Positions 1-7,906 are shown, numbered from the stretch's first letter. The stretch: DNA of 10,368 nucleotides from WVWW01 sp041568335 (GCA_041568335.1 JBFFZZ010000093.1:1-10368); one strand, 5' to 3'. Translations and numbers: made by a program. Notes: a model not told the origin generated them from the sequence alone.

Positions 1-576
1 ATCGCCACGACCTTCGACGAGGCGCCGCAGCGGCACGTCCAGGTCGCCGAGATGGTGATGGACAAAGCGAAGCGGCTCGTCGAGTCGGGCCACGACGTCG
101 TCCTGCTGCTGGACTCGATCACCCGGTTGGCGCGGGCCTACAACGCCGTCATCCCGACCTCCGGGCGGATCCTGTCGGGCGGTCTCGATGCCAACGCTTT
201 GCAGAAACCGAAGCGCTTCTTCGGGGCCGCGCGCAACGTCGAGGAGGGCGGATCGGTCACGATCCTGGCCACCGCGCTGGTCGACACCGGCTCACGGATG
301 GACGACGTGATCTTCGAGGAGTTCAAGGGCACCGGAAACATGGAGATCAACCTCGACCGCAAGCTCGCCGACCGGCGCGTCTTCCCAGCGGTCGACCTGC
401 TGCGCTCGGGCACGCGCAAGGAGGAGCTGCTGCTGTCCAAGAAGGAGCTCGACCGCACCTGGGTGCTGCGCAAGGTCCTGCAGCAGATGTCTTCCATCGA
501 GGCGATGGAGCTGCTGCGGGAGAAGATGGTCAAGACCGCGTCGAACGAGGAGTTTTTGGACACGATGGCCGGTTGA
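1..576 (+). CDS. rho: Transcription termination factor Rho, C-terminal part (5' end outside window)
   Basis: Open from the first base in frame 1 to a TGA stop, giving 191 residues. This is about the last 45% of a usual Rho of some 420 residues. Rho is a hexameric RNA-dependent ATPase that pulls transcripts out of RNA polymerase. The visible part holds the Walker B segment and the following helix ([14 protein letters not shown]), the Q-loop (SGGLDANAL), the segment [12 protein letters not shown], the R-loop ([10 protein letters not shown]) and the arginine-finger region ending in [11 protein letters not shown]. All match the family closely. The Ser and Arg of DSITR, which lie at the bicyclomycin site in E. 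coli Rho, are present, so nothing here predicts resistance. The N-terminal RNA-binding domain and Walker A motif lie upstream of the window. rpmE follows 58 bases later on the same strand. Confidence 0.97.
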   Translation: MATTFDEAPQRHVQVAEMVMDKAKRLVESGHDVVLLLDSITRLARAYNAVIPTSGRILSGGLDANALQKPKRFFGAARNVEEGGSVTILATALVDTGSRMDDVIFEEFKGTGNMEINLDRKLADRRVFPAVDLLRSGTRKEELLLSKKELDRTWVLRKVLQQMSSIEAMELLREKMVKTASNEEFLDTMAG

Positions 577-587
577 CCTCCCCGTTT

Positions 588-595
588 GCTATAGT
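588..595 (+). promoter_or_regulatory. Candidate extended -10 promoter for rpmE
   Basis: The short gap after rho contains TGCTATAGT (last base at 596 minus 1), an extended -10 element (TGn plus TATAGT) in otherwise GC-rich DNA. A transcript would start near 602 and leave a leader of about 33 bases before the rpmE ATG. No -35 hexamer sits at the standard distance. The TTGACC at 573-578 is only 11 bases from the hexamer, which is too close. Assignment rests on the hexamer alone. Confidence 0.5.
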
Positions 596-604
596 CCCCG
601 GCTT

Positions 605-622
605 GGCGGGCCCGATCCCGCC
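605..622 (+). promoter_or_regulatory. Hairpin in the rpmE leader
   Basis: GGCGGG (605-610) and CCCGCC (617-622) are perfect complements around a 6-base loop. The hairpin ends directly against the GGAG Shine-Dalgarno (623-626) of rpmE. It could be a regulatory leader structure, since L31 synthesis is known to be autoregulated through its leader in E. coli, or a weak end for rho read-through transcripts. No T-run follows, so it is not a classic intrinsic terminator. Confidence 0.4.
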
Positions 623-634
623 GGAGACGTTGCG

Positions 635-838
635 ATGAAGAAAGAGCTACACCCCGAATACCACGAGATCGAGGTTAGCTGCGCCTGTGGCAACACGATC
701 AAGACGCGGTCCACGCTGCCCGAGATGAAGGTCGAGATCTGCTCCGCCTGCCATCCGTTCTTCACCGGCAAGCAGAAGCTGGTCGACTCGGCCGGCCGTG
801 TCGAGCGGTTCCAGAAGCGCTACGGCAAGTCCTCCTAG
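635..838 (+). CDS. rpmE: Large ribosomal subunit protein bL31, zinc-binding form
   Basis: A 67-residue protein starting MKKELHPEY, the usual beginning of bL31, which bridges the large and small ribosomal subunits. Cys16 and Cys18 (CACG) with Cys37 and Cys40 (CSACHPFF) form the four-cysteine zinc site of the zinc-dependent (C+) form. The HPFFTGKQK segment and the [10 protein letters not shown] tail are family hallmarks. The ATG is preceded by GGAG at 623-626, 8 bases away, which fixes the start. It sits between rho and prfA, a common order in several bacterial phyla. Many genomes also carry a cysteine-free paralogue used under zinc starvation; none is visible here. Stop codon is TAG. Confidence 0.97.
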   Translation: MKKELHPEYHEIEVSCACGNTIKTRSTLPEMKVEICSACHPFFTGKQKLVDSAGRVERFQKRYGKSS

Positions 839-877
839 CTCCGCACAACCGATCCGCACCCGGTGCCGCGCTCGCGG

Positions 878-883
878 TAAGCT
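878..883 (+). promoter_or_regulatory. Candidate leaderless -10 element before prfA
   Basis: TAAGCT fits the TAnnnT consensus and ends 7 bases before the ATG at 891, so a transcript would begin at or next to that ATG. No Shine-Dalgarno is present before either ATG (885 or 891). The same layout recurs before moeA, pta and the Sm-like gene. No -35 element is recognisable. Confidence 0.4.
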
Positions 884-890
884 AATGGCG

Positions 891-1985
891 ATGTTTGCCC
901 TCGACCCCAAGTTGCTGGCCAAGCTCGAGGCGCTCGAGGAGCGCTCGAACGAGCTGTCCGCCCAGCTCGCCGAGCCCGACGTGACGTCGGACATGCAGCG
1001 TTACCGGACCCTGACGCAGTCGTACTCCGATCTGTCCCGTGTGATCGAAAAGTTCACGGCCTTTCGCAAGACCATGGCCGACCTGGACGGAGCACGCGAG
1101 ATGCTCGCGGAGGCCGAGGATGCCGAGATGCGTGCGATGGCCAGCGAGGAGATCCGCGAGCTCGAGTCCACGGCGGAGGCCCTCGGGCAAGAGCTGCGCA
1201 TCGCGCTGTTGCCCAGCGACCCCAACGACGAGAAGAACGTGGTCCTCGAGATCCGGGCCGGGACCGGGGGCGACGAGGCCTCGCTGTTCGCCGCGGAGCT
1301 GTTCCGCATGTACACGCGGTTTGCCGAGGGGCAGGGCTGGAAGACCCGCACGACCGATTGCTCGGAGAGCTCGGTCGGCGGGATCAAGGAGGTCATTGCC
1401 CTGATCGAGGGCGACGGCGTCTACAGCCGGCTCAAATACGAAAGCGGTGTGCACCGCGTGCAGCGCGTTCCGGAGACCGAGACGCAGGGCCGTGTGCACA
1501 CGTCGGCGGTCACCGTCGCGGTGATGCCCGAAGCCGACGATGTCGAGGTGGAGCTCGACGACAAGGAACTACGCATCGACACGTTCTGCTCGTCGGGTCC
1601 CGGCGGGCAGAGCGTCAACACGACCCAGTCGGCCGTGCGCATCACGCACTTGCCGACCAATCTCGTCGTCCAGTGCCAGGACGAGAAGTCGTGGCACAAA
1701 AACAAGGCCCGCGCGCTGCAGGTGCTGCGCTCGCGTCTCTACGACCGCATGCAGCAGGAGCAGCACGACGCGATCGCGGCCGAGCGCAAGGGCATGGTCG
1801 GGTCGGGCGACCGGTCGGAGAAGATCCGCACCTACAACTTCCCGCAAAGCCGTGTGACCGATCACCGCATCGGGCTGACGACGCACAACCTGCCCGCCGT
1901 GATGGACGGGGATGTGGGTGCAATCCTCGATGCGCTGGTCAGTCACGACCAGGCCGAACGGCTCAAACAGGAAGTCGAGGCCTGA
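891..1985 (+). CDS. prfA: Peptide chain release factor 1 (RF1)
   Basis: A 364-residue class I release factor, close to the usual 360. The GGQ motif at residues 238-240 (SSGPGGQSVNTT) places the catalytic glutamine in the peptidyl-transferase centre. The stop-codon reading loop RVPETETQGRVHTSA contains PxT (P-E-T, residues 194-196), which identifies RF1 (UAA/UAG) rather than RF2, whose motif is SPF. The N-terminal helical domain (LAKLEALEERSNELSAQL) is typical. The frame allows ATG at 885 or 891. I chose 891 because a TAnnnT element ends at 883, leaving a leaderless start at 891, and neither ATG has a Shine-Dalgarno. The stop is TGA, which RF1 does not read, so the factor depends on RF2 for its own release. 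It overlaps prmC by 4 bases. Confidence 0.97.
   Translation: MFALDPKLLAKLEALEERSNELSAQLAEPDVTSDMQRYRTLTQSYSDLSRVIEKFTAFRKTMADLDGAREMLAEAEDAEMRAMASEEIRELESTAEALGQELRIALLPSDPNDEKNVVLEIRAGTGGDEASLFAAELFRMYTRFAEGQGWKTRTTDCSESSVGGIKEVIALIEGDGVYSRLKYESGVHRVQRVPETETQGRVHTSAVTVAVMPEADDVEVELDDKELRIDTFCSSGPGGQSVNTTQSAVRITHLPTNLVVQCQDEKSWHKNKARALQVLRSRLYDRMQQEQHDAIAAERKGMVGSGDRSEKIRTYNFPQSRVTDHRIGLTTHNLPAVMDGDVGAILDALVSHDQAERLKQEVEA
1969..1974 (+). promoter_or_regulatory. Shine-Dalgarno supporting the CTG start of prmC
   Basis: AGGAAG inside the last codons of prfA lies 7 bases before CTG at 1982, an ideal ribosome-binding distance. It is the main sequence support for that non-standard start. Confidence 0.5.
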
Positions 1986-2845
1986 CCGGTCGGACCATCG
2001 GCGATCTGCTCGCCGCCGCCGCGGCCAAGCTCGGCGAAGCCGGGCTGCACGAGCCGCGCGAGGAAGCGCTGTACCTCCTCGGTCTCCTGCTCGACCGGCG
2101 ACGCGGCCAGCTGCTGCTCGCTCGAGCGGAGCCCGTCGACCGGAACACGCAGCAGCTTTTCCACCACTGGGTCGCGCGTCGCGCGCGCCGTGAACCCGCC
2201 CAGCACATTGCCGGCGAGCAGGAGTTCTACGGGCTGTCGTTCCGCGTGACGCCGGACGTGCTGATCCCACGACCCGAGACCGAGATGCTCGTGGACGAGC
2301 TGGTCGAGCATACGCCTCGCAACGGTGTCGTCGTCGACCTCGGCACCGGCAGCGGTTGCATCGTGATCGCGACGGCCAAACATCGCGACGACCTCGCTTT
2401 CCGCGCCCTCGAACGGTCGGCGGCCGCGCTCGACGTCGCGCGCGACAACGCGAGACGGCATGGCACCCACGGGCGTATCGAGTTCGCGGAAGGAGACTTC
2501 GCCGGCCCTCCCGAGGCCTGGAAGGGCGAGGCTCACGTGGTGGTGTCGAACCCACCCTATGTTCGAACGGCGGATTGGGACGGCCTCGAGCCCGAGGTGC
2601 GGGATCACGATCCCGTCGCCGCGCTCGTGGCGGGCAAGGACGGTCTCGACGCGTACCGGGCGATCCTCCCTGCTGCACGCGATCTGCTGGTCGACGATGG
2701 ACGGCTCGTGCTCGAGCTCGGTGCGGGGCAAGAGGCCGAGGTGCGAGCGCTGGCCACGGCGGCAGGGTTCGATTCCATTCGCGTCCGACCCGATCTCAAC
2801 GGTATCCCGCGGTTGCTGACGGCGGTGCTACGCTCTGCCGCATGA
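1982..2845 (+). CDS. prmC: Release factor glutamine N5-methyltransferase PrmC, probable CTG start
   Basis: PrmC (HemK) uses S-adenosylmethionine to methylate the GGQ glutamine of RF1 and RF2, which speeds peptide release. Counting CTG 1982 as residue 1, the protein has 287 residues, the usual size. It has the N-terminal helical substrate domain with TIGDLLAAAAAKL and REEALYLLG, the segment IPRPETEMLV, motif I DLGTGSG (119-125) and the catalytic NPPY (190-193) after VVVSN. The acidic residue after strand 2 is Glu (ALERS) where Asp is usual. No ATG, GTG or TTG lies between the family's expected start and residue 80 or further. CTG at 1982 overlaps the prfA stop as CTGA, behind AGGAAG. It sits directly after the gene for its substrate RF1. 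The stop overlaps the moeA ATG (ATGA). Confidence 0.93.
   Translation: MTGRTIGDLLAAAAAKLGEAGLHEPREEALYLLGLLLDRRRGQLLLARAEPVDRNTQQLFHHWVARRARREPAQHIAGEQEFYGLSFRVTPDVLIPRPETEMLVDELVEHTPRNGVVVDLGTGSGCIVIATAKHRDDLAFRALERSAAALDVARDNARRHGTHGRIEFAEGDFAGPPEAWKGEAHVVVSNPPYVRTADWDGLEPEVRDHDPVAALVAGKDGLDAYRAILPAARDLLVDDGRLVLELGAGQEAEVRALATAAGFDSIRVRPDLNGIPRLLTAVLRSAA
2829..2834 (+). promoter_or_regulatory. Candidate leaderless -10 element before moeA
   Basis: TACGCT, inside the end of prmC, ends 7 bases before the moeA ATG and belongs to an extended form TGCTACGCT. No Shine-Dalgarno precedes moeA. The same ten bases GTGCTACGCT occur at 5505-5514 before the GT-C gene. Because moeA also overlaps prmC as ATGA, translational coupling could equally drive its expression. 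Confidence 0.35.
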
Positions 2846-4035
2846 TTACCGTGGAAGAAGCGATCGAACGTCTCGACGCGAGCCTCCAGCCGCCGACACG
2901 GATATCGGCGCCCCTCGGGGATGCGCTGGGTCACGTGCTCGCGGACGACATCCTCGCCGACCGGGATTTCCCGGCCACCGACCGTTCGGCGATGGATGGC
3001 TTTGCCGTGCGCAGCGAAGACCTGAAATCTCCGGGGAGCCTGCGCGTGGTCGGAGAGATCCGGGCGGGCTCCGCATCCGATGTGCGACTCGGCACGGGCG
3101 AGGCCTGCCGTGTGTTCACCGGTGCGGTGATCCCCGAGGGCGCCGACGCCGTCGTGATGGTCGAGAAGACCGAGGAGGATCGCGCGGCTGCAACCGTGCG
3201 GATCGACGACACACCGCAGGCGGGTCAGCACATCCGTGGCCAGGCTCAGGATCTGCGCCGCGGCGAGCGGGTCCTCGATGCGGGGACGACGATTCGCCCC
3301 GCCGAGATCGCCGCGCTCGCCTCGGTCGGTTGCGTCGAGGTCCCGGTGTACCGGCGTCCCCGCGTCGCCGTGGTGTCGACCGGGGACGAGATCGTCGCGC
3401 CGCACGAGACCCCGCGGCCACACCAGATACGCAACTCGAACACGCCGATGCTGCTCGCGCAGGTTCGCGAGGCCGGTTTCGAGGCCGCCGATCTCGGCGC
3501 TGCGCCGGACCGGCGCGAGCTGTTGCGCGAGAAGCTGGCGCAGGGCCTGGATGCGGAGCTGCTGCTCGTGAGTGGGGGAGTTTCCGTCGGCGAGTACGAC
3601 CTCGTCGCCGAGGAGCTCCAGCGAGCCGGGGTCGAGACGCTGTTCCACGGCATCGCCATGAAGCCCGGCAAGCCGATCCTCGCCGGCTGCCGGGAAAACC
3701 GGCTGGTGCTGGGATTGCCGGGCAACCCGCTGTCGGCGTTCGTCGGCTTCAAGCTGTTCGGCGAACCGGTCTTGAAACGGATGGCGGGAGTCGCACGCCC
3801 CTGGCCGGTTCCGATCGAGGTTCGGCTCGGAGCCGCGATTCGGCGACGGCCGGGGCGTCGTACGTACCACCTGGCACGCGTGGAGACCACACCCGAAGGT
3901 GCGATCGCGACGCCGGTCAAGAGCACGGGGTCGGGCGATGTGCTGTCGCTCGCTCGCGCCGACGCGCTGGTCGTCACGCCGACGGAATCGAGCGGCGTCG
4001 CGGCGGGGGAGACGCTAGACGCCCTGCTCTTCTAA
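2842..4035 (+). CDS. moeA: Molybdopterin molybdenumtransferase MoeA
   Basis: A 397-residue protein that inserts molybdate into adenylylated molybdopterin, the last common step of molybdenum cofactor synthesis. Family motifs in order are SAMDGFAV (49-56), the MoeA N-terminal signature; GAVIPEGADAVVMVE; STGDEIV (Thr180-Asp182) opening the MogA-like domain; RNSNTPML; SGGVSVGEYD (244-253); KPGKPI (274-279); and LPGNPLSAFV (from 292). A small C-terminal beta domain follows (RTYHLARVE, GSGDVLSLARADALVV). The start is the ATG in an ATGA overlap with prmC, and the length is normal. No other molybdenum cofactor gene is in the window, so it sits apart from its pathway. Its last 21 bases overlap the end of the convergent glycosyltransferase gene. 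Stop codon is TAA. Confidence 0.96.
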   Translation: MITVEEAIERLDASLQPPTRISAPLGDALGHVLADDILADRDFPATDRSAMDGFAVRSEDLKSPGSLRVVGEIRAGSASDVRLGTGEACRVFTGAVIPEGADAVVMVEKTEEDRAAATVRIDDTPQAGQHIRGQAQDLRRGERVLDAGTTIRPAEIAALASVGCVEVPVYRRPRVAVVSTGDEIVAPHETPRPHQIRNSNTPMLLAQVREAGFEAADLGAAPDRRELLREKLAQGLDAELLLVSGGVSVGEYDLVAEELQRAGVETLFHGIAMKPGKPILAGCRENRLVLGLPGNPLSAFVGFKLFGEPVLKRMAGVARPWPVPIEVRLGAAIRRRPGRRTYHLARVETTPEGAIATPVKSTGSGDVLSLARADALVVTPTESSGVAAGETLDALLF

Positions 4036-5541
4036 ACCCGTCTGGATCGCCTGGGCGATCGTCGAGATCGACGTGTAGGCGAACCCGAGCTCGAACAACA
4101 ACAGGAAGGGGACCGCGCCCCAGCTTCCCGCCGACATCACGGCGCCGGTCGCCACGGCGAAGTAGACGGCGAGGAGAAGCTCGATCCAGGTGTCGCGGTT
4201 GATCGTGATCCGGTAACGCCGCTGTGCGAGCTGGTCGCTCCGATCGAGGTTGTACTTCGGCGTACGGCGGAACGACGACTCCCGGCCGGCCAACGCCTCG
4301 AGAACGGCGCGGGCGTTGTTGATCGACAGCCCGATCCCGATCGCCATCAGCGCCGGGATCCACCTCAGGATCGCCCGACGCGACCCGACCGCCTCCTGAC
4401 GGGCGACCCAGTAGAACGCCGCGACGGAGAGGCTCGACAGCGTGAAGATCGGCAGGTCGACGAGCAGGACCATCCACGGCGCCACGTCGACGCGCAACCA
4501 GACCGCTGGGACGACCAGCAGCGACAGAAGCACCATCAAGACGTAGCCGATGTTCGCGGTCAGGTGCGCCGTCGCCTCCAGCTTCACCGGCCACGGAAGC
4601 TCGCTGCGGTAGATCCTCGGGAGCAACTTCCTGGCGGTCTGGATCGAACCCTTGGCCCACCGATGCTGTTGCGATTTGAACGCGCCCATCTCCAGCGGCA
4701 GCTCCGCGGGGGCGACGTGATCCGGCAAGAAGACGAAACGCCAGCCGGCAAGCTGCGCGCGGTAGGACAGGTCCAGGTCCTCCGTCAGGGTGTCGTGTTG
4801 CCAGCCACCGGCATCCTCGATGCACGCCCGTCGCCAGATCCCCGCCGTGCCGTTGAAGTTGAAAAACTTCCCCGAACGATTGCGCGCGGTGTGTTCGATC
4901 ATGAAGTGGCCGTCGAGCAGCATCGACTGCACGCGTGTGAGCGGGGAGTAATCGGTATTGAGATGCCCCCAACGCGCCTGCACCATACCCACTCGTTCGT
5001 CGGTGAAGTGATGCACGAGCTCGCGCGCGAATCCCGGCCGCGGGACGAAGTCGGCGTCGAAGATCGCGATCAGCTCACCCTTGGCCGCGTGGAGGCCGGC
5101 TTCGAGCGCGCCGGCCTTGAACCCCGTCCGGTCGGTGCGATGCAGGTGCACGATAGCGAAGCCGCGGGCGCGGTACTCGGTCACCTTGGAGGCGACGATC
5201 TCGCGGGTCTCGTCGGTCGAGTCATCCAGCACCTGGATCTCGAGCCGGTCGAGCGGGTAGTCCAACGCGCACACGGCGTCGATCAACCGCTCGGCGACGT
5301 ACAGCTCGTTGAACAACGGAAGCTGGACCGTCAACCGCGGCAATCGCTCGAAGCGGTGCGCGGGCGTCGCCGGATCACGCCGGTGCCGGCGGTACAACCA
5401 CAACAGATACCAGCGATGCGCGCCGTAGGCGCTCAACACGAGCAGACAGCCAAAGTAGGCCGATAAAACGAGCCAGCGCAAAGACCCCTCGGCGACGGGC
5501 GAGCGTGCTACGCTGGCCCATCCGCCAGCATGATTGAACAC
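4015..5541 (-). CDS. Membrane family-2 glycosyltransferase, cellulose-synthase/CslA-like
   Basis: A 508-residue inverting GT2 enzyme that probably polymerises or transfers a sugar from a nucleotide-sugar at the inner membrane. One membrane helix near residues 23-45 is followed by the GT-A catalytic domain with LDDSTDET (105-112), DAD (162-164), TED (253-255) and QQHRW (291-295, the QxxRW motif of processive beta-glycosyltransferases). Four or five membrane helices follow at about 328-350, 355-380, 392-412, 452-472 and 476-500. RESSFRRTPKYNL (about 421-433) resembles the FxRTPK element of CslA-like mannan synthases. The sugar cannot be read from sequence. The start is uncertain: GTG at 5541 overlaps the divergent gene by 12 bases and has GGAG only 1 base away, while TTG at 5481 begins just before the first helix. 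No bcsB- or PilZ-like partner is visible. Its end overlaps moeA tail to tail. Confidence 0.88.
   Translation of the reverse strand: MFNHAGGWASVARSPVAEGSLRWLVLSAYFGCLLVLSAYGAHRWYLLWLYRRHRRDPATPAHRFERLPRLTVQLPLFNELYVAERLIDAVCALDYPLDRLEIQVLDDSTDETREIVASKVTEYRARGFAIVHLHRTDRTGFKAGALEAGLHAAKGELIAIFDADFVPRPGFARELVHHFTDERVGMVQARWGHLNTDYSPLTRVQSMLLDGHFMIEHTARNRSGKFFNFNGTAGIWRRACIEDAGGWQHDTLTEDLDLSYRAQLAGWRFVFLPDHVAPAELPLEMGAFKSQQHRWAKGSIQTARKLLPRIYRSELPWPVKLEATAHLTANIGYVLMVLLSLLVVPAVWLRVDVAPWMVLLVDLPIFTLSSLSVAAFYWVARQEAVGSRRAILRWIPALMAIGIGLSINNARAVLEALAGRESSFRRTPKYNLDRSDQLAQRRYRITINRDTWIELLLAVYFAVATGAVMSAGSWGAVPFLLLFELGFAYTSISTIAQAIQTGLEEQGV
5509..5514 (+). promoter_or_regulatory. Candidate extended -10 element for the GT-C gene
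   Basis: TGCTACGCT (hexamer TACGCT) lies 15 bases before the ATG at 5530. A transcript starting about 7 bases on would have a leader of roughly 8 bases, too short for a Shine-Dalgarno, and none is seen. The surrounding GCGTGCTACGC is an inverted repeat, so a similar signal can be read on the - strand toward the GT2 gene. Confidence 0.3.
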
Positions 5542-6903
5542 ACTCCGTCCAATGACAACCCGAGGGCGCCACGCATTATTCTCGTCGCGGGCCTCGTTTC
5601 GGCATTTCTCTACGTTGGGTTGGCGGCCATCGATCTACGGGAGCAGCTCGCGACCTACCTGGTCGTCCACGGGGTGCTGCTCGCGCTGATGGGTCTGGCC
5701 TGGCGCCAGGCCGCCGTGACGCCCTCGGTGCTGCGTTGGGTCTTCGTCGCGGCCGTGGCATTCAGGCTGATTGCCGCGTTGGGGGAGCCGACCCTCTCGG
5801 ACGACCTCTACCGCTACGTCTGGGACGGGCGCGTTCAGGTCGCGGGGATCCACCCCTACGTCTACGCACCGGAGGATCCCACCCTGGGGTCCCTCCGCGA
5901 CGACGACTGGTCACGCATCAACCACCCCGAGTTGCGGACGATCTACCCGCCGCTGGCGCAGATGGTGTTTGCCGCGCTGGCGTTCGTCGGGGCGGGGCCG
6001 CTCGGCTTCAAGCTGTTCTTCGCGGCCGTTGATCTCGGTGTGCTGGCGGCGCTCGTCGGGTTGCTCCGTCGCACCGGTCTCCCGCCGGACCGCGCGGTGC
6101 TCTACGCCTGGAATCCGCTCGCGGTGATCGAAACGGCGGGGAGCGGTCACGTCGAGCCGGCCGGCGTCGCCCTCGTGGTCGTCTGCGCGGCCTGGATGGC
6201 CACCCGGCACGCCAAGCTCGCCGCCGTCGCCCTCGCCGCAGCGGTGCACGTGAAGCTCCTCCCGCTCGTGTTGATCCCCGGCGCGATCCGCCGCTGGCGC
6301 AACGCGGCCGTGCTCGTGCTGGTCGCGACGCTGACCGTGTTGGCTCCGCCCTACGCGCTGACCGGCCCGGCGATCGGATCCGGGCTGTTCGACTACACCG
6401 AGCGCTGGGAGCGTAACGCCGTGATCTACGCCGGGATCGAGGCGATGCTGGAGTGGATCGACACCGGTCCACGCCTCCAACCGACGGTCGGTGCTCTCCA
6501 GGACAGGCTCGGCGGCGACGACGGCTTCTGGAACTGGGTTTACACGAAGGTCTGGCCGCGCGAGATCGCGCGCGGGATCGTCGCCCTGGTCGCGCTGGCC
6601 TGGGTCGTTCGGCTGAGCTTCAAACGCGGCCTGACGGCGCCCCGCGAGATTTTCCTCGGACTCGCCGGCGTGTTGTTGCTCGTGCCCACGCTGCACCCGT
6701 GGTACGTCCTCTGGGTCCTGCCGTTCGCCGCGGCCTACCGCTCCGTCTTCTGGCTCGGCTTCGCCGGCCTCGTCCCGCTCGCCTACATCGGCGGGCCATC
6801 GGATGTGCCCTGGGTCGTCCGCTCGATCGAGTACGGCCTCCCGTTGCTCGCCGCGTTCCTCTGGCATCGCGCTCGACCGGCGGACGCACCGTCGCGTCCC
6901 TGA
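5530..6903 (+). CDS. Polytopic GT-C type glycosyltransferase (GT87/mannosyltransferase-like)
   Basis: A 457-residue integral membrane protein with about ten hydrophobic segments. The first loop carries [13 protein letters not shown] (90-102). Its acidic pair is typical of polyprenyl-phosphate-sugar dependent GT-C enzymes, where it lies on the outer face of the membrane. Later conserved-looking elements are [15 protein letters not shown] (130-144), [17 protein letters not shown] (194-210), [10 protein letters not shown] and [13 protein letters not shown] (387-399), all at home in DUF2029/GT87 and MptA/B-like alpha-mannosyltransferases. The donor sugar and acceptor are not predictable. Divergent from the GT2 gene with overlapping predicted 5' ends, so a shared role in an envelope glycan is plausible. 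The start ATG has no Shine-Dalgarno. pta begins 34 bases after its TGA stop. Confidence 0.8.
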   Translation: MIEHTPSNDNPRAPRIILVAGLVSAFLYVGLAAIDLREQLATYLVVHGVLLALMGLAWRQAAVTPSVLRWVFVAAVAFRLIAALGEPTLSDDLYRYVWDGRVQVAGIHPYVYAPEDPTLGSLRDDDWSRINHPELRTIYPPLAQMVFAALAFVGAGPLGFKLFFAAVDLGVLAALVGLLRRTGLPPDRAVLYAWNPLAVIETAGSGHVEPAGVALVVVCAAWMATRHAKLAAVALAAAVHVKLLPLVLIPGAIRRWRNAAVLVLVATLTVLAPPYALTGPAIGSGLFDYTERWERNAVIYAGIEAMLEWIDTGPRLQPTVGALQDRLGGDDGFWNWVYTKVWPREIARGIVALVALAWVVRLSFKRGLTAPREIFLGLAGVLLLVPTLHPWYVLWVLPFAAAYRSVFWLGFAGLVPLAYIGGPSDVPWVVRSIEYGLPLLAAFLWHRARPADAPSRP

Positions 6904-6925
6904 CCGGCGACGGGCCGGGCTGCTG

Positions 6926-6931
6926 TACCAT
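6926..6931 (+). promoter_or_regulatory. Candidate leaderless -10 element before pta
   Basis: TACCAT in the 34-base gap ends 6 bases before the GTG start at 6938. No Shine-Dalgarno lies in the gap. The spacing equals that before the Sm-like gene. No convincing -35 hexamer is present. Confidence 0.4.
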
Positions 6932-6937
6932 GCGCCG

Positions 6938-7897
6938 GTGAGCGTTCTGGACCAGATCCTCGCCCGCGCGGCCGCCCGGAAACGCCGCATCGTGTTTCCC
7001 GAGTCGGACGATCCACGCACGGTCGCGGCCGTGACGCGGTTGGCGCGGGAGTCGATCGTCGAACCGGTCGTGCTCGATTTCGGCGGGCATCGCTCGGCGT
7101 ATCCCGATGGGGTCGAGGTCGTCGATCCGGCGACGCACGAGGGTCACGACGCCTGCGTGGCGGCGATCGAAGACGCGCGGCAAGACCGTGGCGACGGGGC
7201 AGGGCTGATCAAGGAGCCCCTGCACCACGCGGCGGCCTACGTGCGCGCCGGTCTGGCCGACGGGACGGTCGCCGGCGCGACCCACACGACCGCCGAGACG
7301 CTGCGTGCCGCGTTGCGCATCCTGAAACCCGCCCCCGGTACCGGTGTCGTGTCGTCGTTCTTCCTGATGGAGCTGCGCGAGCCGACCGAGGCGGGGGCCA
7401 CCGTGCTGGCCTACGCCGACTGCGGGCTCGTGCCGGATCCGGATGCCGAGCAGCTGGCCGAGATCGCGCGGGGCACCGCGGAACAGTTCCGTCACCTTTG
7501 TGCCGAGGAGCCCCGCGTCGCGCTGCTCTCCTTCTCCACGCACGGAAGCGCGCAACACGAATCGATCGACAAGATCCGCCGGGCGGTCGAGATCGTCCGC
7601 GGCGCCGGTGCCGACTTCGAGATCGACGGTGAGTTGCAAGGAGATGCCGCGCTGGTGCCCGCCGTCGCCGCATCGAAGGCCCCGGGGAGCCCCGTCGCGG
7701 GACGCGCGAACGTGCTGATCTTCCCCGATCTCCACGCCGGCAACATCGCCTACAAGCTGACCGAGCGACTCGCCGGTGCCCAGGCGATCGGACCGCTGCT
7801 ACGCGGGTTGACCTGGCCCGCAAACGACCTCTCCCGCGGTTGTGGCCCGGACGACATCGCGGTCGCGGCCGCGGTCACGGCGCTGCAATCCGTCTAG
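6938..7897 (+). CDS. pta: Phosphate acetyltransferase (PTA/PTB family)
   Basis: A 319-residue enzyme of the short, single-domain Pta type that interconverts acetyl-CoA and acetyl phosphate in the cytoplasm. Diagnostic blocks are [13 protein letters not shown] near the start, LSFSTHGSA (197-205), [10 protein letters not shown] (230-239), [13 protein letters not shown] (262-274) and NDLSRGC (296-302), whose Ser and Arg belong to the CoA/phosphate site. DGELQGDAA and the NDLSRG end favour phosphate acetyl- over butyryltransferase. No acetate kinase gene is adjacent, so its metabolic direction is open. The start GTG has no Shine-Dalgarno and follows a TAnnnT element by 6 bases. The product aligns well from that point ([16 protein letters not shown]). 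Stop TAG; the Sm-like gene starts 15 bases later. Confidence 0.94.
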   Translation: MSVLDQILARAAARKRRIVFPESDDPRTVAAVTRLARESIVEPVVLDFGGHRSAYPDGVEVVDPATHEGHDACVAAIEDARQDRGDGAGLIKEPLHHAAAYVRAGLADGTVAGATHTTAETLRAALRILKPAPGTGVVSSFFLMELREPTEAGATVLAYADCGLVPDPDAEQLAEIARGTAEQFRHLCAEEPRVALLSFSTHGSAQHESIDKIRRAVEIVRGAGADFEIDGELQGDAALVPAVAASKAPGSPVAGRANVLIFPDLHAGNIAYKLTERLAGAQAIGPLLRGLTWPANDLSRGCGPDDIAVAAAVTALQSV

Positions 7898-7900
7898 TCG

Positions 7901-7906
7901 TATACT
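7901..7906 (+). promoter_or_regulatory. Candidate leaderless -10 element before the Sm-like gene
   Basis: TATACT is a near-consensus -10 hexamer in GC-rich DNA, just after the pta stop, ending 6 bases before the ATG at 7913. No Shine-Dalgarno fits in the 15-base gap. It is the best-matching hexamer of the four candidate leaderless promoters. Confidence 0.5.

Noticed and set aside
573..578. TTGACC as a -35 box for rpmE
   Set aside because: It is only 11 bases from TATAGT; functional spacing is about 16-18.
866..877. CCGC/GCGG hairpin before prfA
   Set aside because: A 4-bp stem is trivial in GC-rich sequence and no T-run follows.
798..890. Upstream extension of prfA inside rpmE
   Set aside because: The extra 29 residues are low-complexity, overlap rpmE and do not resemble any RF1 N-terminus.
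1358..1981. ATG at 1358 as the prmC start
   Set aside because: It would add some 200 residues read out of frame through prfA, unlike any PrmC.
2605..3870. A 421-codon open frame on the - strand across moeA, and other long antisense frames (1569-2678, 5911-7020, 6620-7735 on -, and 4564-5466 on +)
   Set aside because: These lie opposite genes with clear family motifs, are dominated by Arg, Ala, Pro and Gly, and show no recognisable domain. Such frames are expected in GC-rich DNA.
6930..6941. ATG CGC CGG TGA, a three-codon frame overlapping the pta GTG
   Set aside because: Too short to judge, and it sits within the likely -10 element, so it is probably not transcribed.
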